Origin: a virus
Length of the DNA stretch: 59,842 nucleotides
Reading direction: 5' to 3' (one strand)
Virus record (IMG/VR): IMGVR_UViG_3300022924_000019
Coordinates: 1 to 59,842 of that record
The notes beneath the pieces were generated by a model that ran no database searches, was not told the DNA's origin, and worked only from the letters and a program-made list of their open reading frames with translations. This document shows positions 14,221-22,347 of this stretch, in pieces (position 1 is the stretch's first letter; each line of letters opens with the position of its first letter). The position numbers were made by a program, and so were the translations under genes.

Positions 14221-16617
14221 CTAGAATGATTCATTCCACTGGCCGTGTCCACCGGGGTTCGTAGGGCCGGGACCGCCGCCTCCGCCGCTTCCGGGGAACT
14301 CGGGTTCGGGGTCGGGCTCAGGCTCCGGAGGATCACCAGGGCCGCCGTCTGTCGGCGTTGGCGGCGTAACCGGAGTACCGGTCGGAACGTTCTCGACCCA
14401 GACGCCGTAAGCCTGAAGCGCCACCAACCCGTTTCGCACGGCCCCGACCTCAACGAAAACCTTGTCCAGTCCGTAGAGCCAGTCCATCGGGATCGTGAAC
14501 GTGGTTTCAGTGTAGAGGAATGCATTGCGGTAGAAGAGCGTCCCGTCTTCCTTGTAGATCGAGAGGACAGAAGCCTGTCCGAACTCCGGGTCAATCGTCC
14601 CATCAGTCCACTTCAGGACTTGAGTGTCTTCCATCAGACGATTGCGGGTCGCCCAGGTGACCTCCAAATCAGTCAGGGCGGTCGCATCGACCGCGCCGAA
14701 GCCCACACCCTCCACCTTCACGTTAGCCGGCCGCTGGGGCATATGGGGCCGCGCAGTGACCGTCCCAGTCAAGATAGGGGCGTCAGCTTCGTCCAGCAGG
14801 CCGCGGGAGGTGCGAGCCAGCAGCTTATAGTCGATCTCTTGTCCGGCGGCCCTGGTGTTCAAATCATCGGAGATCAGCGTTCCCGCATTGACGAACCAGA
14901 CGGGAGTGTCCAGCGGCCAATAGCGCGGAACCGTATCGAGAACGCCGCGATCCAAAGTCCAGATTTCGCCGTCCGACGACGCAATCAGCGCGATCTCGCT
15001 TCCCGCATCCGTACCGTCTCCGATGATGACGAAGTTCCCGACTTGCGGACCCAGGCCGACCGACGCCAAGGGGTTGCCCTCGACCGTGGTGATCGCTTCT
15101 TCGTAGAAGGGGGAACCGAGAACTGCCCGGCCGGTCGTGTTCCGCGTGCCGACGTTGACATAGGAGATATCGCCGTTGGCGGCGACGCGCTCTGTCAGCA
15201 GCTCGAACGTCAGGGTATCACGACCGGGTTGGTTCGCCAGGATGCCGGAAATCACTTCCGGGTAAGTCAGGGTGTCAGGATCGACGCTGGACCCGGCAGA
15301 CAAGAAGTACCGAGGCATGGTGAACACTTGCGAGTACAGGAAGGCTTCAGGGTCTTGGGCGTAGTCTTCCCAGTCCGAGGTCGGCGGAGTGATCGCCGCC
15401 GGACGGGCAAGAGAAAACACGTCCTCCAAGAAGCTGATCTCGATGTTCGCAGCACCCGGTTTGCCGTACTTCACACTCGTGACGCGAACAGCCACGTCGT
15501 AGACGCTGTACTCCGGCCAGTTCATCCTCAGAACGCTGCCCGGCCGCACGTTGTAGAGCTTTCGGTTAACCGAAGCATCGCCGATGATCAGCGGAGCGGC
15601 TGACGCCCGAAGCTCCCGGACGGCGAGGCGAGAGGCGAGTTCAGCGTCCCGCACTCCGTAGTAGTTCCGGTTGTCATTGATCGGCGCGCCTTGAATCGTG
15701 ATGTTGGCGATATCCTGGGCGCCGACCGTCTCTTCTTGTTCGTTCGCCGGATTGGTCCACGTCACCGAGATATCGTTGACCGTCTCGCCCCAGAGCTTGC
15801 GAGCGAAGTTGTTCAGCGACGCATTCGAAGGGTTGATCTCCTGAAGCGTCTCAAAGTCGTAGTCATCTCGGATCAGCTTTAGCGCCAAGAGACCCGTGGC
15901 CGGGTCCACAAACAAGGCCGCTTGAATGTGGTCTAGGATTTCCTTGACGAAGTCTTCGATCTTGAGCTGTTGGACCCAGATCATCGCCAGACCAAACGCC
16001 TCATCGACCAGCGTGTCAGAGGCGCTGATGAACGAGTCCATATCCAGTAGGGTATCGGGAGCCCCCATGCCGAAGCTCGCATTGGTCAAGCACTCGTAGA
16101 CCATGTGCGCCGGGTTGGCATTCTTGCCGATCATGGCCGTAGCGGGGTCAAGACCCTTGGGGCTGCGGCGGCAACGAACCCAGGTAGCTTGAATGAACGG
16201 GGAGTTGGTGGACCAGAGGAAGCCGGGATAGTTCAGCTCGACATTGAGCAACCCGCTCCAAACCGGAATCGATTGCGCAGCGCCGACGAAGAACAGACTG
16301 AACAGCCCTCGAAAGCCAGGGCACGTTGCTGAAGTCCGGCCAAGGCGCGCGGCCAGGGCCTCGGGCATGACTTGATCCGGGCCGCCGGGGAGAATCCAAC
16401 AGGTGCCGACCGGGCCGCCCTCTCGCTTCTTGCCGCCGAACAGCTCGGGCTTGTTGATCGCGACAGCGTAGGGGTCATCGGAAATGATTTCGCCCTCCCA
16501 TGCAACCTTTTCCCAAATGTAGATTCCGGTAACCGCGTCGATGGGGCCAAGGCAGACCCCCATGTGAATCGACATGCGGTACTCGGCAACCTGCATCTCC
16601 CCCTTTGACTTACCCAT
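14221..16617 (-). CDS. Tail-tip / host-specificity protein (J-like central hub), 798 aa
   Basis: Start at ATG 16617, overlapping the upstream stop by 8 nt; the frame back to 16704 is inside the previous gene. Residues 1-430 form the large tail-hub part (WEGEIISDDPY..., LTNASFGMGAP, LASRLAVRELRASA). The C-terminal half is beta-rich with immunoglobulin/fibronectin-like strands and ends in a Pro/Gly linker. The order DUF2163, two small proteins, then a large hub is typical of alphaproteobacterial siphophages and gene transfer agents. It probably caps the tail tube and contacts the host. Confidence 0.78.
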   Translation of the reverse strand: MGKSKGEMQVAEYRMSIHMGVCLGPIDAVTGIYIWEKVAWEGEIISDDPYAVAINKPELFGGKKREGGPVGTCWILPGGPDQVMPEALAARLGRTSATCPGFRGLFSLFFVGAAQSIPVWSGLLNVELNYPGFLWSTNSPFIQATWVRCRRSPKGLDPATAMIGKNANPAHMVYECLTNASFGMGAPDTLLDMDSFISASDTLVDEAFGLAMIWVQQLKIEDFVKEILDHIQAALFVDPATGLLALKLIRDDYDFETLQEINPSNASLNNFARKLWGETVNDISVTWTNPANEQEETVGAQDIANITIQGAPINDNRNYYGVRDAELASRLAVRELRASAAPLIIGDASVNRKLYNVRPGSVLRMNWPEYSVYDVAVRVTSVKYGKPGAANIEISFLEDVFSLARPAAITPPTSDWEDYAQDPEAFLYSQVFTMPRYFLSAGSSVDPDTLTYPEVISGILANQPGRDTLTFELLTERVAANGDISYVNVGTRNTTGRAVLGSPFYEEAITTVEGNPLASVGLGPQVGNFVIIGDGTDAGSEIALIASSDGEIWTLDRGVLDTVPRYWPLDTPVWFVNAGTLISDDLNTRAAGQEIDYKLLARTSRGLLDEADAPILTGTVTARPHMPQRPANVKVEGVGFGAVDATALTDLEVTWATRNRLMEDTQVLKWTDGTIDPEFGQASVLSIYKEDGTLFYRNAFLYTETTFTIPMDWLYGLDKVFVEVGAVRNGLVALQAYGVWVENVPTGTPVTPPTPTDGGPGDPPEPEPDPEPEFPGSGGGGGPGPTNPGGHGQWNESF

Positions 16618-16840
16618 TGGTGTCGGCCTTGCGCTTGATCGTGCGGGCAACGACCTGTTCGGCCAGCCCATCCTTGGTATCAAGCAGCACGCGGGCCGAG
16701 ACACCGTTTCGGAGGAAGTCGTTGAAGTTCAGCTCGGGCTTGCCATGGAACCACCGACGCGCGCCGCTGGGGCAGTGGCCGGCCAGTTGGATATCCCGGA
16801 TCGTGATAATCATCGAGTCGAGGTCTGGATCGTCCGCCAT
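16610..16840 (-). CDS. Small tail assembly protein, 76 aa
   Basis: ATG 16840 in a TGATGG overlap. The pattern IITIRDIQLAGHCPSGARRW, then NFNDFLRNGV and a C-terminal helix, is a conserved small protein found just before the hub gene in many phages. Role unknown; from position, tail-tip assembly. Confidence 0.65.
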   Translation of the reverse strand: MADDPDLDSMIITIRDIQLAGHCPSGARRWFHGKPELNFNDFLRNGVSARVLLDTKDGLAEQVVARTIKRKADTNG

Positions 16841-17061
16841 CACGCATCAACCTTGTACTTGCGGAGATGCTTGTCTCCGAACCAGAGTACGTTGATCCCC
16901 TTCACCGTCACTTCGCCCCAGATGACCGGGATAGGCCGGCCGGCTTCAGCGGTCGGGTCCTCAAGGTCTCGGACCTCGGGCGGCTTGGGGGCCTTTGGCT
17001 TGGGCGTAATGACGTAGGCGATCACCTGAATGATTACCGCGATAGCGAGTTCTAGCCACAT
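16840..17061 (-). CDS. Small tail-tip protein with N-terminal hydrophobic segment, 73 aa
   Basis: An N-terminal hydrophobic helix (about 3-20) then KPKAPKPP and AGRPIPVIWGEVTVKG, with NVLWFGD. The GRPIPV.WG motif is typical of small tail-tip proteins encoded between DUF2163 and the hub. The hydrophobic start may insert in membrane or in the tip core. Function inferred from position. Confidence 0.65.
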   Translation of the reverse strand: MWLELAIAVIIQVIAYVITPKPKAPKPPEVRDLEDPTAEAGRPIPVIWGEVTVKGINVLWFGDKHLRKYKVDA

Positions 17062-17069
17062 GACCGGCC

Positions 17070-17918
17070 TCAGTAGTAGTTGTTGAACAGGCCGAACGGA
17101 TTGCTGAGCGGAATCCAGTTCTGCCCGCCGAAGTTCAGAATGTTGTTGTGGATTGCGTGGCAGTCATCAGTGAGCGCACCCTTGTGGTTGCACCCGAAGA
17201 TCACGTTGGCGTTGTCCCCTGGTCCAAGGCCGTTCGTGTCTCCCGACAACAGCAGGGTCACGCCGCTATCGATACGCAGGATCGTGCGCAGCTCCGCTCG
17301 GCCGTCGTCCCGGACCCAGGTGAACATGCCGCCCAGGTACTTCGGCTTGTCCCCTGACGGGACCCACGTCGGCCCGAGGGTGACGAAGGATCGATTGGCA
17401 GAGACCACGACCACGGCGCTCGTCGCGGCATCCCGGTCGGCACGGCAGTCTGGTCCATAGAGGACATGTGGACAACTGAGCTGATAGTTCCGGCGGAGAC
17501 CCGACCGGCGGAGCATGGTCGAGATAGGCTCGCACGAGAAGAAGGCCTCACTGCCCTTCAGAGAGCGCCCCAGAACCCGACCGGTCCAGATGGTGAGGTA
17601 CTGGTTATCCGGATCTTCCGGGTGCCCCTCGAAGATCTGAAGCGTCACGACATGCGAGGGCGGGTAGACTCCGAACAGGTTCGAGATCTCGCTGTTGATC
17701 GGGGTGGTGACCTGAAGCGTAGCCTTGTCCAGAGTCCCAGACGAAGTCACCGCCCCCCGATCAATGGGGAGCGGTGTGAAGGGCACGTCCTCTACGACGA
17801 TCTCACGTTCGCCGCTGGTGTAGGCGTAATAGTCTTCGTCCGCCGGGCCGTACTTGAAGAGATAGAGGTTGATCGACTGACCGCGCGCCCGGCTGACCTC
17901 ACGGGCTGCGAACGTCAC
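17070..17918 (-). CDS. DUF2163 / BR0599-type tail protein, 282 aa
   Basis: The N-terminal half is a DUF2163-like beta domain (INLYLFKYGPAD, PLPIDRGAVTSSGTLDKA, TIWTGRVLG). The C-terminal half is the BR0599 domain with conserved cysteines (SCPHVLYGPDC, then FGCNHKGALTDDC) and a closing NILNFGGQNWIPLSNPFG. Family members are distal tail or baseplate parts of alphaproteobacterial phages and gene transfer agents. Overlaps the upstream small gene by ATGA. Confidence 0.85.
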   Translation of the reverse strand: MTFAAREVSRARGQSINLYLFKYGPADEDYYAYTSGEREIVVEDVPFTPLPIDRGAVTSSGTLDKATLQVTTPINSEISNLFGVYPPSHVVTLQIFEGHPEDPDNQYLTIWTGRVLGRSLKGSEAFFSCEPISTMLRRSGLRRNYQLSCPHVLYGPDCRADRDAATSAVVVVSANRSFVTLGPTWVPSGDKPKYLGGMFTWVRDDGRAELRTILRIDSGVTLLLSGDTNGLGPGDNANVIFGCNHKGALTDDCHAIHNNILNFGGQNWIPLSNPFGLFNNYY

Positions 17919-18142
17919 ACCCCTTTCCTCCGAGCCGGCATCTTAACTTCCGGCTGCGGCTCCATATGCGTCGTGGTGACGCCGCCGGCCGATACGACAA
18001 CCGCGCCCTCGGTGACGACGAATGAGTCGAGACCGTTCGCGTCGAGGTCGTAGCCGCGGCCCTCGACGTGCGACCGAAGCGCCGACATGGCGCCTTCGAC
18101 GCTGAGCATGGTGAGAGGGTTGGATTTCGGAGTCTTTGCCAT
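17915..18142 (-). CDS. Small hypothetical protein, 75 aa
   Basis: ATG 18142 (MAKTPKSNPLTMLSVEGAMS), 5 nt after the fibre stop, is preferred to a start inside the fibre gene. One helix followed by a beta hairpin (DSFVVTEGAVVVSAGG) and a basic tail. It sits between fibre and DUF2163 genes and is probably a small tail or chaperone protein. No family recognised. Confidence 0.55.
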   Translation of the reverse strand: MAKTPKSNPLTMLSVEGAMSALRSHVEGRGYDLDANGLDSFVVTEGAVVVSAGGVTTTHMEPQPEVKMPARRKGV

Positions 18143-18147
18143 GTCGA

Positions 18148-20991
18148 TCACCAGAAGGGGTTGAGAGTGCGAATGTTGAGACGCGGCGGCGCCGCGCAAA
18201 GGAAGGGAGCATAGGTCAGCAGACAGAGAAGCGCAACGTCATGCCCAGCTTGGACCCGGTGAGCATCACCGACCGACGCCTGATAGAGCCCTGGCTGCCG
18301 ATCTCCGATGGTTCCCGGTTTGCTCATCCAGTCGCGAAGCGGAACGCCGTAGAAGTTGAACGCCGAGTTGGCCAAGACCATGCTCCGGATGAAGTCGGTC
18401 GGGTCATCGGTGCCCGTAGTCGTATCGAGGTCCGGTTCCGTGTCCATCCAGACTTGCCGCTTGATGCCGGACAGGCGCGACAGGTTGGCGATCTGGCTGA
18501 TGCCGCCGTTGATGCTGGCGATTTGATCGGCCGGGATTGCCCCGCCGTCGTAATCCTGCATCCCGTTGCCCCAGACAGTGTTCTCGATTCCGGCCCACTG
18601 AAGGTGCGGCAGCATGGACGCGAAGACCCGGCGCTGGCTGTTGTAGTCGGACCCGTCCACGGACATGTTGAACATCTCGTCGCCTTCGAGCGCGAGGATC
18701 GCCCGGAGCTTGCCGATCAGGTTGACCGAGCTGTTGACACGAGAGACGTTCATGCTGTCCCCACCGAAGAGCGTCTTGCCCTTCCGGATCAGCGATTGGT
18801 GCGTGGCGTGGTAGTTCCGCATCCCGGTTCCGGTAATGCAGCCGAAGGCGACGGCCCCCGTCATCTGTCCGACTTTGCCCAGGTCGTTTGCCGTGACCCA
18901 GGTATTCAGAGGAACCGTAAGCGTGGTCCCCGCGGCTGCCGTCTGGGCGTAGTACTCGTGCGCTGCCGAAACCTGGGCGAGCCGAGCGGGTTGCAGACTC
19001 AGGTCCCAGACCCAGATATGCATGTCGCGGACGTCACGCAGCATGATCACGCGATAGCGGTGGCCGCTATCCACGTCGATCCCGGCGCCGAACGGATTGG
19101 TGATCGTGACGTAGGCGTTCGGGAAGGTCGAGCCGACCTGTTTCCACGCCTCGTGAATGACCAGGGTGTTGGGGACGGAGGGATCGTCGTGCGCGCCCAG
19201 GGTCACCAGGGTCCCGTAGTCATCGACCCCGGCTCGAAGTCCGGCGAACATGCGCGTACAAGTCCCGCTGCCGAACTCGATATCCTGGCTCATCAACGTC
19301 TTGTCGAGGTGAACCAGCAGCTCTCGGGTCACCCCCATGTTGATCCCGGCCGAGTCAACTTGGCAGTAGCCGGCGGCGTTGGTGACCGTTCCGGTCATGC
19401 CCCAGTTCAGACCGAGCGTCCCTGCCGCCCAGTCCTCGTCGAAAAAGATACCGTCCCAGAGCTTGTTGACCCGATTGCCGTGGGTCGCTACGTCGATTTC
19501 GAGTTGGTACTCGTAACGACGGTTTTGGGTGTTCCGTGTGAAGGTGTTCGGGCCGAGAAGGTCGCCGCCGAAGACAGTCAGAACACCGAAACCGGTCGGC
19601 TGCCCGATGTTCGCCGAACCGTTGCTGTAGGAAACATGCGCGTCGTTGGTGCCGCAGCGGAATCCGAGGAGCGTGTTGAAGCCGTAGGACGGAATCCCCC
19701 GCGGCAGGGTGCCGTCGAGAACGCTGAAGGTGTTCAGGCCGGCCACGGTGCACTGCACGGTGAAACTGTAGTAGACGTTGATCGCCGTGCCGCCCAGGCG
19801 CAGGGCGCACATGACGGTGAGGGGGCCGGTGTTCTCGGTCGCCACGCGCAGCGTCCGGAGCTTGCCCGCATACTGGGCGGTCTCCCGCATCCATGTCGTA
19901 GTCGCCGCACCAGACGAAGACAGACCGAAACCAGTCGAGGCCGGGGTTTCGGTGCGCCCGACCGTGATGGTGCGGCCTTCGCTGTAGAGGCCCGTGTCGA
20001 GGACCGTTGCGAAAGAGCCGTCGTCGAACTGGACCTTGATATAGAACTGGGTCGAGGTGTTGGTCGTGTACGTGCCGACCGCGAAGGTCCCAGTCGCGTT
20101 GCCCGCCGTATGGTAGAACGGAACGGCCCCCGCACCGTTGGTGACGGTGGCGATCTTGCTCGTCGTCGAGAAGGCCCGGAGGCCCGGATACCACCCGGCC
20201 TCGAACCGGTGCATCGTCTTCAACTGCCCGTTATCGACGTTCTGGGCGAAGGACCCGACTCCGACGTCGAACAGGTCTTCTCGCTGACTTACGAAATTAC
20301 TTCCGACCTTGGTGGCCCACTTGAGCTGCCCCAGACCGGCGCCGCCGCTGTTATTCCCGTACCCGCCGATTTCGATCACCCGGCCGCCCTGGGGCATCGG
20401 CGTGGCGAACATGCGGGTACTGTCTTGCGTAGCCCAGTTGCCGCCCGTGACCGGAACCGGAATGCCGAAGAGAGACTGACTGACGAGATCTTCTTCGTAC
20501 TTGGCCAGCCGGCCGCCGACACTGACGAGGTTGGAGCCCAGGCTTTGCAGCAGCAGCGCGGACGGATCGCTCGCGATGAAGGTGGCCGACCCAGCGTCGT
20601 TGCGGTAGAGCCGAGTGAACGTATTGGTGTTGTCACCGGGGATCAGGAAGAAGCGATTGGTCGTCCCGGTGCCTGAAGAATTCGCGAGGCCCGCAGTCGT
20701 ATCAGCGAACACAGCGGCGCCCAGGGTCGAGGCGATAAGAGCGATCTGCGCTGCCGCAGCCAGATTGATCTCGGCAATCTTCAGGTCGCCGGTTTCTTCG
20801 ATCTGGCCGACTTCTTCATCAACGGCGACTTCGAGTTCCGCCATAACCCGCGACAAGGTCTTGACCGATCCGACGTCGATGGCGACTTCCGAATCCGGCC
20901 CTGTTGCCGGGCCGTTTACAACCCCGTCCAGGCGCTCGCCGTTGACGACGAGCTTTTCCATGATCGCTTGGGCTTCTTCTTGCGTAGGCAT
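18148..20991 (-). CDS. Tail fibre / receptor-binding protein with C-terminal SGNH (GDSL) esterase-like domain, 947 aa
   Basis: The N-terminus is helical and Ala/Glu-rich (a likely trimeric attachment part), followed by long beta-rich repeats. From about residue 735 the sequence fits an SGNH hydrolase: FGGDSMN (GDS block with the nucleophile Ser), GNGMQD (GxN block) and DAHRVQAGH near the end (the D..H block). Such domains deacetylate surface polysaccharide. The opposite strand is open over 846 codons here, but this frame has the coherent domains. It follows the tail gene at 20998 in the leftward operon. Confidence 0.75.
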   Translation of the reverse strand: MPTQEEAQAIMEKLVVNGERLDGVVNGPATGPDSEVAIDVGSVKTLSRVMAELEVAVDEEVGQIEETGDLKIAEINLAAAAQIALIASTLGAAVFADTTAGLANSSGTGTTNRFFLIPGDNTNTFTRLYRNDAGSATFIASDPSALLLQSLGSNLVSVGGRLAKYEEDLVSQSLFGIPVPVTGGNWATQDSTRMFATPMPQGGRVIEIGGYGNNSGGAGLGQLKWATKVGSNFVSQREDLFDVGVGSFAQNVDNGQLKTMHRFEAGWYPGLRAFSTTSKIATVTNGAGAVPFYHTAGNATGTFAVGTYTTNTSTQFYIKVQFDDGSFATVLDTGLYSEGRTITVGRTETPASTGFGLSSSGAATTTWMRETAQYAGKLRTLRVATENTGPLTVMCALRLGGTAINVYYSFTVQCTVAGLNTFSVLDGTLPRGIPSYGFNTLLGFRCGTNDAHVSYSNGSANIGQPTGFGVLTVFGGDLLGPNTFTRNTQNRRYEYQLEIDVATHGNRVNKLWDGIFFDEDWAAGTLGLNWGMTGTVTNAAGYCQVDSAGINMGVTRELLVHLDKTLMSQDIEFGSGTCTRMFAGLRAGVDDYGTLVTLGAHDDPSVPNTLVIHEAWKQVGSTFPNAYVTITNPFGAGIDVDSGHRYRVIMLRDVRDMHIWVWDLSLQPARLAQVSAAHEYYAQTAAAGTTLTVPLNTWVTANDLGKVGQMTGAVAFGCITGTGMRNYHATHQSLIRKGKTLFGGDSMNVSRVNSSVNLIGKLRAILALEGDEMFNMSVDGSDYNSQRRVFASMLPHLQWAGIENTVWGNGMQDYDGGAIPADQIASINGGISQIANLSRLSGIKRQVWMDTEPDLDTTTGTDDPTDFIRSMVLANSAFNFYGVPLRDWMSKPGTIGDRQPGLYQASVGDAHRVQAGHDVALLCLLTYAPFLCAAPPRLNIRTLNPFW

Positions 20992-20997
20992 GTGTCG

Positions 20998-22347
20998 CTA
21001 TTCCACTTCGGCAGAAAGGGGGTAGATCTCGTTGACGAATTCGTCGAGCGGATCATAGATGGCGGAAATAAAAGCCCACCCGAAGGTGTCCAGAATCCAT
21101 TGTTGTCCTTCGTCGAACACTTCGTCGATTCCTTCAGGGGCGAGGTCAGGCAGGCTGGAAACCGATAGTTGTGTCCGGCTCACCGATTCGGTCAAGAACT
21201 CAATAGTCATGGTGTCGCTAGCGAACCGGTAAACACTCAGCCAGGACAGGCATCGTAGGTCCGCCGCAGCAATCGGCCAGGGGGTCGGCGGCTCGAATTC
21301 AATGACGCTGTTGCCTCCATCTTCAGTGATCTCGACAATCTTCCGGAAGACCATGTCTCCCGTCTTGTAGACGAACGCGAAAGCTCTACGGATCGGGTCG
21401 TCACTGAAATACGCGACGATATCCGTTCCCGCGACCGTCACGCTCGTGTCCCAACTGTCGAGGTCGGAGAGCGGGGTCATGTCAGGCTGCCATGTCGGCA
21501 TGTAAAACTCGCCGCGTTGCCCTTTCATCCGGCAGAAAAACGTCCGCAGCTCTTCGCCCTGGGCGAGCGTATCGCTCAAATACGATGCCTGAAGAACTCG
21601 AGTGGCGAAGACGATAGGTCGGAAGGTCGCGGTTACGCCCTGGCCGTAGTCTACGGTTTCCCGAGGCGCCCTGTAATTCGCAGACGGCGGAGTGCCCCAG
21701 TTGCCTTTCCAGCGAAAGACTTCTCGGCCTCCCCAAGTGTTGAGCCAGTCTGTTTCCGGCGCGTCGTTGTCCTCGCTCGCCGGGGTCACGTCGAAGTCAA
21801 GCGACGCTGTCGCTACCGTACTCGTGCGGAAGGTGACCGCCGTATCGTCATTCAGGTATCCTGCCCGCAGAGGGCACACCCTGGTCCCGATAGGCCAGGA
21901 AGTGATTTCCGATTCTAGGAAATCGACATGATAAGTCGTCACGTCTCCGACCGTTTCGACGACAACGGAATCTATGGTCCGCAGGCCGACGCGAATATCG
22001 TCGATCAGGCCAACAACTGCGCCCTCAACGACCCACGCCGCCGGGTGGTCGGCCTCAGTTACGAAGGTCGTCGTCACCCCACTCGCCGCGAGACCGTATG
22101 TGGTGAAGCCTCGCGGCTCTTCAGCGAAGTAGAGTTCTTGGTTTTGCGAGGTGAACATCACCCGGTCGAACAACGTCAGTCTAGGCCCATCGACCAAGAG
22201 GCTCGTCTGAAAGCCCTTGCGGGCGGTCTCTCTCCTTGCCCGTCGCTGTTCTGTGCCGTTCCGGCTAGTGAGAATGTCTGTCGAGAACTCGTAGGTCGTC
22301 GTATAGGGCGACGACCAGTTGTGCGAGAAAGGGAAGAGCGTCGGCAT
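20998..22347 (-). CDS. Tail protein downstream of the tape measure, 449 aa
   Basis: Beta-rich protein with conserved-looking stretches: FPFSHNWSSPYTTTYEFST at the N-terminus, a two-domain middle, and FFCRMKGQRGEFYMPTW near 300. The Trp/Arg-rich REFY.P.W motif is found in proteins next to the tape measure in several siphophages, likely distal tail or tip proteins. Its start overlaps the tape-measure stop. Function from position. Confidence 0.7.
   Translation of the reverse strand: MPTLFPFSHNWSSPYTTTYEFSTDILTSRNGTEQRRARRETARKGFQTSLLVDGPRLTLFDRVMFTSQNQELYFAEEPRGFTTYGLAASGVTTTFVTEADHPAAWVVEGAVVGLIDDIRVGLRTIDSVVVETVGDVTTYHVDFLESEITSWPIGTRVCPLRAGYLNDDTAVTFRTSTVATASLDFDVTPASEDNDAPETDWLNTWGGREVFRWKGNWGTPPSANYRAPRETVDYGQGVTATFRPIVFATRVLQASYLSDTLAQGEELRTFFCRMKGQRGEFYMPTWQPDMTPLSDLDSWDTSVTVAGTDIVAYFSDDPIRRAFAFVYKTGDMVFRKIVEITEDGGNSVIEFEPPTPWPIAAADLRCLSWLSVYRFASDTMTIEFLTESVSRTQLSVSSLPDLAPEGIDEVFDEGQQWILDTFGWAFISAIYDPLDEFVNEIYPLSAEVE

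Noticed and set aside
18136-20676. Long + strand open frame of 846 codons
   Set aside because: It is the complement of the fibre gene. Its product is Arg/Asp/Val/Gly-rich with no recognisable domain, while the minus frame has coherent beta-rich and SGNH features and matches the operon direction.
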